A stretch of 64,000 bases of DNA, taken from positions 2,170,001 through 2,234,000 of the forward strand of contig JAQOTA010000054.1 in NCBI GenBank assembly GCA_029532415.1, given 5' to 3'. Every line of letters starts with the position of its first letter. Within the stretch, counting starts at the first letter, position 1. A model generated the notes under the pieces. It saw nothing but the letters and a program-made list of their open reading frames with translations. It made no database searches and was not told the origin of the DNA. The stretch is from Marasmius tenuissimus. Its lineage: Eukaryota > Basidiomycota > Agaricomycetes > Agaricales > Marasmiaceae. The position numbers and the translations under genes are program-made. Shown here piece after piece: positions 1 to 13,102 of the stretch.

Positions 1-264
1 TAAGATGTGGCTGTTTTTGATTGGTCATGTTTGCTTGGTAAGTTGGGTTTGAGTTGAAAAGGGTTGTTTCCGTTTTCGCTCTCCTCCCATTCCCTTTTCG
101 GCCAAGGTCTATCCCCTCTGTGTGCAAGTCCCTTGCGCGCGTTCACGTCCCTTCCCAGACCGTGTTCATCGTCACTGTCTTCGCTCCTCATCGTCCTCAA
201 CGTTCCACTCATCTAGCTGCCCATCACGCAGTCCTTCTCTACATCACCGTCTTCGCCCTCTTCT

Positions 265-1493
265 ATGTCTAAACGACAGCGTTTGGACCCAATGTCTGCA
301 GGAAATCCAGTTCAGCAAGATCCCCATTCTCTCAACCCCGGTCCAGGTGTTGGCGACGACGCGTTCATTAACGATCACGACGCAGTCGACTCTGCCGGCG
401 ACGATGACGAGGACGACGAGAAGCCCAAGTCGGACAAGAAAGCGGGGAGACGAAAGATCAAGATCGAGTTCATTCAGGATAAGTCGAGACGTCATATAAC
501 TTTCTCAAAAAGGAAAGCTGGTATGTGTTCCATCCCCTCTTGCAACATACCGGCTCGCTTCTCACATTCCGTATCCAGGTATTATGAAAAAGGCAATTTA
601 TATTCCGTTTTTATCTATCCCCAGAAACTCATACTTCTTTGTCATATCAGGCATACGAACTCTCGACCCTTACTGGGACACAAGTTCTCCTTCTTGTCGT
701 TTCAGAGACAGGTCTTGTCTATACCTTCACCACCGCCAAGCTCCAGCCCCTCGTCACCCAGCCTGAAGGCAAGAACCTTATTCAAGCATGCCTTAATGCA
801 CCTCATGGTACTCTTCCATCTACCATGCCCGTCGGTACCCCTCTTGGAAGGGCTGCCAATGTGCCATCAGCACCTTCCAACAACATTCCTGGCGGCCTTT
901 CCATCGGGCAGTCTGGCGGCGGTGTGAAGGAAGATGAGGACGCTGCTCAGGATGAAGACGAGTCTGTCCGAGGTGGTCGAGCTTCTGCCGGGGACAAGCG
1001 TCGTCGTGCTTCGTCCAATGCAACACCCCCGCAGGCTGGCTCTCGCGGCCCTCCTACCTCTCCTCACACTTCTAATAGTGCTATTCCTCCGCCACTCAAT
1101 ATCCCTCCCGGTTCTGCATCGTCCGTCTCTCAGCCTTCATCTGCTCATCCTCAGGGTCCACCTCAACCTCAAATAAATCTCGGCTCCCCCACATCTCCGC
1201 AGCAGTCACACAACACGGTTCCCGGCACGTCTTCGGCTCCTTACTCCCAATCCTACCCCCACCAGCATGCACACTCCCATCACCCGTCCCAGGGCGCAGA
1301 GGGCGGAATGTATGGCACTTCGCCGTCACACATGATGCCTGGTGGTTATTCATACCCCGGGAGTCAGTCGCCACAAACTGGTGGCCAGCTAACAGGACTT
1401 GCGAGTGCTGCCGCTCAGCAACATAGCCACTGGTCACCGACATCCCAGCAGCAGCCGGTAGCAGGCCAGGGTGGGCATTACCAGCGACGGTAG
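265..1493 (+). CDS. MCM1: Mcm1/SRF-type MADS-box transcription factor
   Basis: Predicted DNA-binding factor of the Mcm1/SRF family, which in fungi controls mating, cell-cycle and arginine genes together with partner proteins. Three exons (265-520, 579-592, 651-1493) join in frame to 370 residues. The MADS box runs from about residue 62 to 118 and has the family signatures KIKIEFIQDKSRRHITFSKR, GIMKKAYELSTLTGTQVLLL and VSETGLVYTF, followed by the SAM-like helix VTQPEGKNLIQACLNAP. The N-terminus is acidic (DDDEDDE); the C-terminal two thirds is Ser/Pro/Gln/His-rich and probably disordered. The second exon is only 14 nt and supplies Ile-Met-Lys-Lys inside the MADS box; the intron after it begins with GC, not GT (593-650). 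The start is the first ATG in frame with the MADS box. The match to Mcm1 over the domain is very strong; the symbol reflects family membership. Confidence 0.93.
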
Positions 1494-2603
1494 TGGTGAC
1501 CAGATATTGTAGGTAAAAAGTAAACTCGTTTCTTCGTATCTTTCAGGTGGACATTATATCGGGCTCGCCTTTGTATGATGATTATTCTTTTTTTATCGAT
1601 CTTCGCCGTCCTCACATGATGTGAAATGCCTCTCAACTCACCAGTGTATTACCTATGTTCTTTTCCCCCTCTGTTTTACCTATATCCTTAGCTGTCCGAC
1701 GAGATAAACATAGTGTTTATCGCCAATCTCTACGTACAATAACCGTTCTTTTTGCCCTGCTTTCTTGTCTGGTGTTCTTCGTATGTTCCCCGCTCTGAGA
1801 CTAGTTATGCGATCACACTTTATACACCTCTACTGCTCGCCTATCGAAAGCATATCTGTATCTAATGTATAGCGGTACGTTTACGGTGCGTCGATCACCA
1901 ATAGCGAACAATTAGAAACTAGACGCTTGACTGAAATGACTTGTTACGTGAATGAGCCATTCCTCCAGCGTTCCTGTCGTGGTTCTCGAGCTCCTCCATA
2001 ACATTCACCATTCACATTAAACGCGATCACGTGCAGTACGAATGATCTCTTCACTTCCTCTTACAGTCGACAGAAACACCAGAAAGGCAGAATCCGGAGT
2101 GAGAAATGGCCGACGACGATCATGACCATTCTCCGAATTTGGGAGGCATGAACTCATGTTGAGCCCTCGACCGCGTTTTTTCCTCGCTTCTGTTCATCAT
2201 AAAAAACATGTGGACTAATTCTAACATGGGAAGCACACCGATTTTTCCGTTCTCAACCTGATATGGAACTTTCAGGACGCAAAAATCATGGTCCAACTGT
2301 TCGCTAAGATTGGGGGCCGGGCAACTGAATAGACTAATAGAGTCGTGTCTTTTTTGCCGCTGTAGGCCTTGTCAGGCTTCCAAGGTCTATCAATTGGACA
2401 TGTTCCTAGCTCTCGAATGCGCACGCAGGCACTAGGCAGCCCTGATTTCTCTTTACGGCTTGAACAAACTCGGACGGGCTCCACTTCCTTCCTCGTCGCG
2501 GCTATCGAAACGAGATATCTTGTCCCTTTGCTTGTCGGTCTTCGACATATAGTCCCCTCAATCAGAGTTCAAAACTAAAGATCATTCCGGTAATCAGGTA
2601 CCT
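1494..2603. other. Intergenic stretch, no gene seen
   Basis: About 1.1 kb between the MADS-box gene and the LD-carboxypeptidase pseudogene. It should hold the MADS gene 3' UTR. Short open frames here (for example 2369-2578) show no domain, signal peptide or consistent codon pattern. I see no RNA gene or repeat. Confidence 0.5.
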
Positions 2604-3866
2604 ATGGGTTCTACCAAACTCGGGCTACCAGGACTTTTAGTAGCCCTGATCATGGCCCAAGCTACCACGACCGCCACCGCCGTTGGCCCTGCTCAAACTA
2701 TGTCATCACCGGTTCGCCTGCAATAAGACCACCGGGTATCAACGTAGGTGATCCTGTCCGTGTTATTGCTCCCGCAGGAGCTGTTGATGCAACAGCACTT
2801 TCATAGGGAACAGCTCTCCTCGAAACAGCGCCGTTCGGACTGCAGGTACGACAAGATCTCAGCGCCCTACTTGCTGTGAGAGCTGTACTATGCTGGATCG
2901 GATGAGTCATGACGTGCGTGTTGGAAGTGTTCTGGGAGCAATCTCAGAGATAGCGGCGGTCGGTAGTGGGAATGGAACTAGTGGGACAAGAACAAAGAGC
3001 AAAGAGATTTGGGCTGCGAGAGGTCAGTCCGATTCAGCCTGAGCCTTGCCACAAGTCGTACCTTCGCCGGTGCATTTTCCGGATCGAAGGGGCACTTGTC
3101 CGGCCAATGCAAGTCGAATTTTCATTCTAACTTCCGACCTTGCCCTCTCATGGGCAGCTACGGAACAGCTCGTGTTCTGAGCCGAGTACAAGACACCCTC
3201 ACCCCAGCCCTACAAAAGGCTAACCCATGCTGGCTAGTAGGCTACTCCGATCTTACGACTCTCATCGTGCTATGGAGCAAACCGCGCCAACATCCTCGCA
3301 TTACACGGCCCGATGGCTTCAAATATTCAGTCCTTCTCAGGCGGCTCAAAACGCCACTCTCGCTATTCTGAGAGACTATTCTGAGAGGAACAGACGCCTT
3401 TCGGAGATTGCTGAGCGGTAGTTTGAGCGTCTTGGCCAGTCTGGTGGGGTCCGGATACCTTCGTTCGTTTCAAGGAGCAATTCTGTTGATTGAGGAAACT
3501 GGGAGCTCCCTGCTGAGTGGTTTCGTTTGATTGCTGCTCCAAAATCAGATTTCTAATTCTACTATCGCTCGGATCGTCTAGACCGGTATCGAATAACACT
3601 TCTGCGCTCACAAGACTCTGCGGGAATTGTGGCTATCGCAGTAGGACATCTCGTCGGCGGTGATACGTCGACTTGGACAGCACTTGGATGTGATGTTGGA
3701 GCTCACATTGGCGCCTCTTGGTTTACCCGTCATGATGGGACTGCCTATTGGACATGACACCACTACAGCTACGCCGCTGGTGCCAGGAACCCAGGCGGAA
3801 ATTGACCTGCAGACAGCTCAATTAATTTGCGAGCGTTCCTGGAAGTGGTGTAGCGCGAGCGGTTGA
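2604..3866 (+). pseudogene. Decayed LD-carboxypeptidase (peptidase S66, LdcA/MccF-like)
   Basis: A broken copy of a serine peptidase family best known from bacteria, where it trims murein tetrapeptides or inactivates microcin C. Ordered blocks of the family can be read only by switching frame. A possible secretory N-terminus starts at 2604 (hydrophobic GLPGLLVALIMA). GDPVRVIAPAGAVD lies in another frame and ends at a stop at 2804-2806. GSYGTARVLSRV and WLVGYSDLTTL (nucleophile-elbow Ser) lie in the frame open from 3009, which stops at 3369-3371. LSVLASLVGSGYL and GAILLIEETG (catalytic-Glu block) follow to a stop at 3528-3530. GIVAIAVGHLVGGD (about 3626-3667) is in a second frame. LAPLGLPVMMGLPIGHD (catalytic-His block) and PLVPGTQAEID are back in the first frame, ending at 3866. 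Internal stops plus at least three frame changes cannot be explained by introns. The block order and spacing fit the whole family, so this is a near full-length relic. Family assignment is by recognition, not by search. Confidence 0.68.
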
Positions 3867-4375
3867 AAGGATGGATACAGCCTCGAAGGATCAATAAATG
3901 TATCGTAAGGCTATGAATGTGGATAGTCGATGTCCATGTGAATCAAGTACATATATTGTGGCAAACAAGGAAAAGGGGGAATGCTGGAGAACAACATGAT
4001 TACTTACACGAATGGCACTATATGAGTGAGAGAGAATGTTGAAAATAGATAAGTAAGGATACACATCTATGATCCGATAGACGAAAAATAAGGATAAGAA
4101 AGCTTCGAAAATAAACCAACGGTCGAAACAGGTTTGCAGGGGACGCACGGAAAAGGAAGGAGATACATATCAGGCGGCTGCAAGATACAACAAGGTCAAA
4201 GCCACAGGTGTTGATCAGAACTGGGTCGTAAAAGATCGTAAGGGGGGGGGGGAGGTCAGGAGGAAGCGTAAGGAACAAGTGCAGTCGTATCCAAATAGAC
4301 AGCTGCTACTCGCCACCCACCTGCGAGCACAACTGCCCTATGGTTGGGCCGACTCAACAAGACCGATACCTCGAC
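3867..4375. other. Intergenic stretch with an 11-G run
   Basis: Lies between the S66 pseudogene and the stop codon of the minus-strand methyltransferase gene, so part is probably that gene's 3' UTR. It contains a run of 11 G at 4242-4252. Small open frames on the minus strand are hydrophobic but match nothing I recognise. Confidence 0.5.
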
Positions 4376-7300
4376 TTATTCAGGTTTCCATGCAACGAAA
4401 ACTCGAAGCGATCGACTGAGTCTTCGTGGCTCGGGCGAGAGACTTATCGATGGAGATTTGGATCTGAAGGACGAGGATATGCTATTCCTGCGTCGTTCAT
4501 CATTCGAGGCCGTTGGCGAGGCTTGAGGGAAAAGAGCCGAACTCGACGGATTCGCGTCGCTGGAAGTTGGCAGCCCGTCGAAATCAAGAGCCTCTTGTGA
4601 CATCGACGTGAACGAACTGTAGAGGGCGGCATTGGTAGAGGCATAGGAAGCGCTAAGGGGCCTTGCGCGCGACGTTTTCGCAGGACGTCCCTGCTCCTGT
4701 TTCCAAAGCACATACCTCTTGCAGGCGTCGTCAAAACTCTTTCGCTCCGGAGTCGGCGACCCTCTGAAGATGCTCCAATTAAACCGTTTCTCCATAGCAG
4801 CATCGATATCCATATGATCCTGCATGTCCCTGTAAACGGAACAAAGAAAGTAAGTAAAGGAACGAATGCGTAGGACTGGCGTATATGTACTCACATGTAG
4901 AACCTCAACAGCAGGTCGTCGTACTCCTCCCGCGTCAATTCCATCAAGGAGGCTTTAAGTCTATCGGTCGCTGTCTCCTGTGTAGGAACGACAGGGCGGG
5001 AATGGGGGACGTCCACGGACTTTGAACGAGCTCTTTGGGTCCTTGGTATCCTAGTCCTCGCATTCTTCTGATACTCCAGGACCCACTCCCACATCGTCTC
5101 CGAGCATGCAAGAATTTCCGCCACTCGCGCCCAAAGGTGAAGATTCAGGCTCCGAAGATCAACATTCAGCCGTCGGTTCGGTAAGCTGTTCCTCAGCATA
5201 GAGGCTGAAGCCGCAATTGAGAACGGGGTAGGTCTACTAGGACTACCCACACTACCGCGGCTGCCAGGAGAGCCCGGTAGATTGGGAGAATCCTCCTCAG
5301 TGTCAGATAACGATAGTCCGAATGCGGATTTCGGTGATTTGAGGAAGGAGGCCCGAGTGGATGGTGAGAATGCCGATGGTCTCGAGCTATCCAACGTAAC
5401 ATAGGGGGATGTACCCTGGATCAAACTCTGTACGGAAAGGAAGTTGGCTTCGTCCCCTTCGTCTCCGCTTAACCTATCGGGGTCTTCAGGTGACGATAGG
5501 AATGAGGATATTTGATTGGAAGCGGCCGAGGAATGTCTTCTGACTCGGCTCTGAGGGATAACGATACTAATAGGTGCAGGACGTGCGGAATTCTGGGTCT
5601 CAAAGATATGATCGGGAGACATGGGCTTGGGGACATAGTGTGGATCATGCGCAGAGTCATCTGGTCGTGGATCTACCCCCGCTGAATTACTCCGCGGAGG
5701 GAAAGTGAACTGGAGAGGCGGATGGGTACGAACATCTACGCAGAAAGTGGTCAGCAAGTGCAACAGATGATACGAATAAACCATCTACCAACCTTTGAAA
5801 TGTAGACTAAGCATATTGGGAAGAATGGATAGTGGGGATAGATTAATGAATCTCGCATCATGCATCTCATTGTGGATCATTTTTAGCAAAGAATGATCAC
5901 GAGGGTTTATTGGAGCGATTGGAGGTCGGGGAAGTTGACGAAGGAGAAAGGGTGAGATGGGTTTGCTTGATGGTCCAGACTTTGTCCTATCGTCGCTAGG
6001 GTGGCGCGGAATGGGAAGCGTTTCGGTAGAAGTCATTCCGGGATGTGATATTGATGGCTTATGCTTAGCTAGTTGCGCTGCTGTCCGGTTGGATGAAAGA
6101 TGGACTGCGAGGTTGGTCTGGGAGTCCAAAAATCCAAGTGCCAATGAAGACGAAAGAGGACTTCGGAGGAGGAAAGGCGTGGCAGCGGATGGGGGAGAGC
6201 TCCGTTTAGAGGCTGCCGGTGAAGCTAAACCCAACCCATTGGCGAAGTCCCCAGCAAAGAACGATGGCAGCTCCGAATTAGAGGACTTGTGCGACAAGCG
6301 ACGGGTGGGGGTCTTCACATTTTTCCCTTCTTGCCTGATCGTCAAATGAGAATTGGACTGACGATACTTACTGTCTTCCTCTGGAGGGGTCGGAAGTCCC
6401 CCGTCAGCGCGGAGTTCGCCTTCTTGGTCCTCTACTATAGCTCCAACCTCCCTGCCCAACATCGGCATCGTACCCTGTCCTGAGGCGAGGGTGTTCATCG
6501 CTGACTTCCCGGTGGCTCCTGTCGAAGAGCCAACACTAGTCGCCGGAAGGTTGAGCGAGTACGATCCGACATCGTCAGAAAGCCTATGGCGCTGAACTGA
6601 CCCTGCAGAGCTGGTAAAGGCATCCGAGTCGATATCGTTTTCGTGATCGCTAGCATCGGATCCAAATCCTGCTCCGCTTAGGCGCCGTGTTGGACTTGAC
6701 ACTGGACTTTGACTGCTGGAAATCGCGGAATGCCTCCAAGACGACCGTCGCGAGCCGTCCCGCCGCGGAGAATCCGCGGGCCTTCCCTCTTCCCCAACGT
6801 CATCGCTGTCTATAGAGCCAGGGAAAAAGAGATCCTCTTCGATCATCTATAATTGGTTGGGGGTGATGCAATATTAGAATTGGTAGGCAGAGCACGGTCA
6901 TTCTCGGTCATCCTCTCACCTCGAATGCGCCACCGGGTTTCATGACGCGTGTAATCTCTTCGAAAAGAATATCCCACTGAGGGTGCCTTATGTCAACGGG
7001 CACAGTATGATATGTTAAAGCCGAACAAACCTTGTCCTCTGGAACCCCACGCGCTATTCGTTTGATACGACTATGTGGGTGTTCAGGTCTATTCCCGGGT
7101 TGATGAGACGGACTCCCGTACTCACACAAAATCGAATTCCTCATTGGGAAACGGTAGCCCTTCCAGGCTATCATACGAGGTCGACGTGAGCCCGACTATT
7201 TGGCTCGGTAGGTGGGCAACTCACAAGTTGTGTTGCACCCATGTGATTCTTTGTGCCATATCCATCGACCCGACTTGAATGAGATCGGGATGCAAGGGAA

Positions 7301-8812
7301 CCACGTCGAGTCCTTGAATTACGGAGAACGTGAGTACCGGATATTACTCGGGAAGGTGCTGGGAGCGTACCGACGAAGTGACAATCTCTCCAAACTCGCG
7401 CAGAGTCCAGTATCCAGCTTCCCGTTCCTGAGGCGACGTCGTCGAGTCAATTCTGTCTTGTATGAGAGGGAGAGGAGAGGACGGACCACATCCAATATCG
7501 AGAACTTTGGTCGGAGGTTCATCAAATTCATGCCAAGTCAAGCTGCCGCATATTTGTTTGCAAAATAGGTTTTCCCATACATCTCTGCAAAGAAAGTGAA
7601 TAGGCGGTAGATTAGCAGGGTACCCGGGCGAGAACGTACAGATCCATAACTTCTCGGTCGAAGCTTCGCGGATATGGTACCTCATCCTTTGGGTACGGAT
7701 GATGCCTTCTTGCGCCCCCAATGCCTCCCACCTTTCCCCTATTAAAGGTCGACGCGACGCCAATATCTCCCACGTTCAGTCCAGGGTTCCCTCCCTTGTT
7801 AACGAATTGGGACGCTCTGGCTTGAAGATTTCTCTTCAGTTCTTCCAAGATTGTTCGGTCCGCGGTAGAGAACTTGAGGTTGTTTTTGAGTTCGGAGGAT
7901 GACATTGAGGTGGATTTGTGGAGAGCGAAACTGCTGGAAGTGGTGGCTGAAGATGAGGAATGTGATAGTGTTGGCCCTTCGGGCATGTGTTGATCCTCAA
8001 TGAAGGTCTCCAACACATCTTTCGGAGGCGGAAAGGGAGGATGAGGTACCCGAGGAGTCGCGTGAGGAGTTTTTGGAGAATGTCGGGGTGTCATCAGACC
8101 GCCGACTTGAACTTGTCGCTGAGGGACAGACGGACTTGCTGCGGTCGAAGCGCGTGGTTTCTGTAGGACGTGCGCAGTCTTGGGGCGCTGAAACTTACTG
8201 CCTGTAGATTTCCGACGTAAAAGATTTAGGTCCGGAAAGCTCAGACTAGGGCCATTGCCAGAAGAGGAACTTGGGCGGGCCTATATACCACAACGAGATA
8301 TGCATTCGGCATTGTGATGAGTGAGCGGGATGGTCGTGTGGTCAAGAACACAGACTTACCGAAGGCAGAATCCGTCTAGATACCGACTGCTCGGCGTTAC
8401 TGGCAATGACCCCGACGAGCTGAAATTTCTGTGTATCCTCCCTATGTGAATTTGGGGGTGGATGTAACTCCCAGGGTGTTACTTCTTCTCGCGTTCCGGT
8501 CGCTGTTCGAGGCCTCTTGCTCTTCAAAGTAAACTTTCTCGTCGGTCGAGAAGGGACGGGTGACTGAAGGGTGATCGATTGCTCTGCAATCGCACGAGCT
8601 GGATTTCGAGGAGGTCGATAGGGAGAAGTTATAGGGGTGTGTTGGGTATCATTGTGGGTCAAAAGAAGGTGATCTTCAAGGAATTTGGCGGTCGAAATGG
8701 TGTCTTCGTGGCGCTTGTGGACGGCAAGGGTGGTCAATGAAGGATTCGAATCAGACTGTGACCTGAGGAGAGGAGGTCGCTTTGGTGGTCTGTTGATTGG
8801 GTCCACATTCAT
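4376..8812 (-). CDS. Large protein with a SAM-dependent methyltransferase domain
   Basis: Eleven exons (8812-8360, 8280-7640, 7584-7487, 7427-7371, 7312-7225, 7167-7126, 7070-7031, 6976-6920, 6846-5793, 5735-4895, 4829-4376) join to 1274 residues. The class I methyltransferase core lies around residues 370-500: VLDIGCGTGSWILDSARVW (SAM-binding motif I), FVGLDVVPLHPDL (acidic residue after strand 2), FLEGLPFPNEEFDFVRIKR, then WDILFEEITRVMKPGGAFE and IEEDLFFPGS. This fits the uncharacterised fungal family of Umta/LaeA-like methyltransferases; substrate unknown. The first 360 residues and the 650 after the core are rich in Ser, Pro and Thr and look disordered, with a more ordered C-terminal block containing WARVAEILACSETMWEWVLEYQ and FDDACKRYVLWKQEQ. 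The intron that splits motif I (7428-7486) has an unusual GTCCGT donor, but only that splice restores the motif. Small core exons contrast with very long tail exons. Confidence 0.85.
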
Positions 8813-9253
8813 GGCTGGCTGCTTGCTGGTTTTAGGTATTCAGTAAGAAATCCAGGGATTGCGGATATTGTCAGGGTATGTTCATGGCCGCGAAATGGTC
8901 ATAGTTGGAGGTTAAGATTCATGAGACTGTTGAGGGCAAATGAATTTGACATAACCATCACGTCGGCAAGTCCGTATGCTTCTCAATTTTTCTCAGCCTC
9001 TCAAGACCCTGTTTCTATATCAATCTTGGTGTCTTCTGCCTGGTTACTAACACACCGTCTTACGTCCGAGTATAATTGCTCTCTATTTTTCAGCTTATTT
9101 CTCGTATATTCTCCTTGTCGGCCCTCAACTGTTGCATACTATCATACATAATGCATAATGGGCGGATAGACGGGTGCCTGATTTAGCCCATATTCGCAAG
9201 GGGTAATCGAATCCGAGAGTATGAGTAGACGAAGCAAAGTGAACGAGCGTCGA
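8813..9253. other. Intergenic stretch, no gene seen
   Basis: Lies upstream of the methyltransferase start (8812, minus) and downstream of the adaptin-binding protein stop (9254, minus). It therefore holds one gene's promoter and the other's 3' UTR. No domain-bearing frame is present. Confidence 0.5.
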
Positions 9254-10872
9254 TTAACCTTCATTTTCCCCGTCCTTCTGGGCCTCCAGTCCATAAACCA
9301 ATCCCAAGGCGACTCGGGCTGCAGCTTTCCTTCTTTCCTGCTCGTCTTCCATTCCTGCAATCTCGGCTTTCATTCCTTGTAGGGCACCCATCACATGGGA
9401 AAGGTCGAATGGCGTCATTTCATAGTCGTCCCCACCGTCGTCCCCACTCTCCCGGTGCCGTGAAGATGTTGCAGCCGTGAAAGAAGGACCAAAGATTTTC
9501 TGTGCGCTTTTCTCTATCTCCTCCTCAGTCGGAAGGCCGTCGTCTGAGCCCTCGGACGAGTGCCCAGCATCCTCAACTCTTCCCACATCATTCAAGTCGG
9601 GGTGGCTTCCCAAAGAATGGTACATGATTCCAGAATACGAGGGTGCAAGTTTCTCCGTATTGAACGAGCTTCCCGTGAAACTCGGGGAAAGCCGACTACC
9701 ATCCTCGTCTGGACTAGCCTCTGAAGTTGATGTATTCCCTAGCCCCTCACTCTCCACATGGGGGGCAGAGACAAAAGCGGTAAAGTCATCATCGAAACGA
9801 TCAAAAGTGTGCATTGACTCCGTCGCGCTCTTGGCCCCGAGCTCATCGTCGTCTACTGTCGGAGAATGAACGAGATCTGAAGAGAGCTTCCAAGGGTCAT
9901 TCTTGGAGTCGGCATCCTCTTCCAGCCAGCGTGCAAGCTCAGCAATCTCTTTCTGCTGCCGTGTTGCTACCCGTTCAGCTTCTCCGCTATTTCGAGAGAC
10001 AACAAGATCATCATCTGAGGGAAATTCGAAGCTGGCATCATCGGCCGATGACTGAGCCCAATCAAGAAGGGCAGCGGTGCGAAGATTAGCTTTGGATCGG
10101 GTAGTTGATTTGCCTGACGCCTGCATCGAGGGCCACATGATGGTGCTCAGTGCATCCAGAACTCGAGGCAAGGATGGTATACCTAGACAAGATGAGCCAT
10201 CGGTGTGCTACTGGTGCGACGTAAAGCTCTCACCATCTCTCATAGCATCCTCTGGTTGGTCTGCAGCCGAGGGAACGTCAATGAACTCGAACCCATGTTC
10301 GGAAAGAAATTCGTCTGTGTCCGTTTCATCCTCCGACTTTTCTTCATCGTCTTCCTCTTCTCCCTTTGACTGGTCACTAGACTCCGACGGTGGAAGCCTG
10401 ACTGCGAGCGAAACCTCGGGATCGTAGCCTTTGAGATCCTGGGCAAAGCGAACTACATGATGCTTGTACGCCTACACAATCTGTATAAGATATCGTGCGC
10501 AGCGCAATAAGCAAGAAGTTCACGTACATTGCCTTTACTCCAAGCAAATATGACCGCCGGAACCTCCTGTAGATGATACGGAGCGAGTCCTTTTATCGGT
10601 CGAGCCCAGAAATGGACATCAGCAGAGTAGTATTTGTTGGAGATCGTCCAGGGAATTGATTTTCCATCCCCATTTTCTGAATCTTTCCCTTCTACGGGAG
10701 GATCGGTGTTGGAAGGCTTTGAAGGCGACAACGCCTGGATCTCTGTTAATCGTCAGGCGCTCTAAAGCGTCATGAAAGTAGAGCTGCGAGACCGACGTTC
10801 AACGAGATCAACAGCTCGTTCCAACGTTGAGGCCACAGTGAGAATTCTGCATGAAGGACCGGAAGATAGCAT
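9254..10872 (-). CDS. Alpha/gamma-adaptin-binding protein p34 (AAGAB-like)
   Basis: Predicted cytosolic chaperone for assembly of AP-1/AP-2 clathrin adaptors; the yeast counterpart is Irc6. Exons 10872-10797, 10742-10528, 10471-10234 and 10182-9254 give 485 residues. The N-terminal half has a G-domain-like fold with the family hallmark IPWTISNKYYSADVHFWARP (near residue 50) and PAVIFAWSKGN, then HGFEFIDVP, as in human p34 where a similar strand precedes the linker. The middle is acidic and Ser-rich. The C-terminus ends in a conserved helix, FDLSHVMGALQGMKAEIAGM, comparable to the C-terminal helix that binds adaptins in AAGAB. The start was taken at the Met of MLSSGPSCRILTVAS because upstream codons overlap the divergent RVB1 promoter; the first residues are the least certain part. 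Confidence 0.85.
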
Positions 10873-10973
10873 GATACGCAAAGCCGCTCGAGGAAGGTGA
10901 AGGTCAATGAGGAAGTGAAAGTCAAGATTAGCACAACACGTGCACACAATCGTCTTCGACGCGACCCTCCACC
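10873..10973. promoter_or_regulatory. Shared promoter between the AAGAB-like gene and RVB1
   Basis: Only 101 bp separate the two divergent start codons, so both promoters and both 5' UTRs must share or overlap this stretch. No TATA box or known factor site stands out. Confidence 0.6.
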
Positions 10974-12756
<1,783 letters not shown>

Positions 12757-13102
12757 ATCTAGGACTGGCCCTTGCTTTTACACTACAAAAAATCGTGTGT
12801 TGTGCTTGTGTACTTTACTGTTCTTACTAACAGAGGTTTTGGATTGACCCGTGTAGCTTACGCGTCTGTTTAAGAGCTTCCTCTTCCGCCCGCCTCCCGC
12901 CTCCTTGGTACGGGCCGGCCCCTTCTCTGCAGGGGGTTGTGGCTTCGGAGGTATTTCGGTCGTCACCAACCACAATATCATCCCCAGTGTCAGCTTTCAC
13001 GGTCATGGGGGCCCAGGAAAGCATGAGTCGATCAGAAAAATCAGAAGTCCTCAAGGGTGAGACGGTATGTAAAGGGCTGCAAGCCATGGAGGGGGTTTCG
13101 TC
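12757..13102. other. Intergenic stretch, no gene seen
   Basis: Contains the RVB1 3' UTR and the promoter of the following esterase gene, both on the plus strand. No structured feature was recognised. Confidence 0.5.

Noticed and set aside
4242..4252. Run of 11 G that might form a G-quadruplex or mark an assembly gap
   Set aside because: A single homopolymer in a 3' region, without further G-runs nearby; no structural case.
6335..6371. A 37 bp GT-AG intron in the methyltransferase gene
   Set aside because: Removing it creates a stop codon within five codons; reading through keeps the frame.
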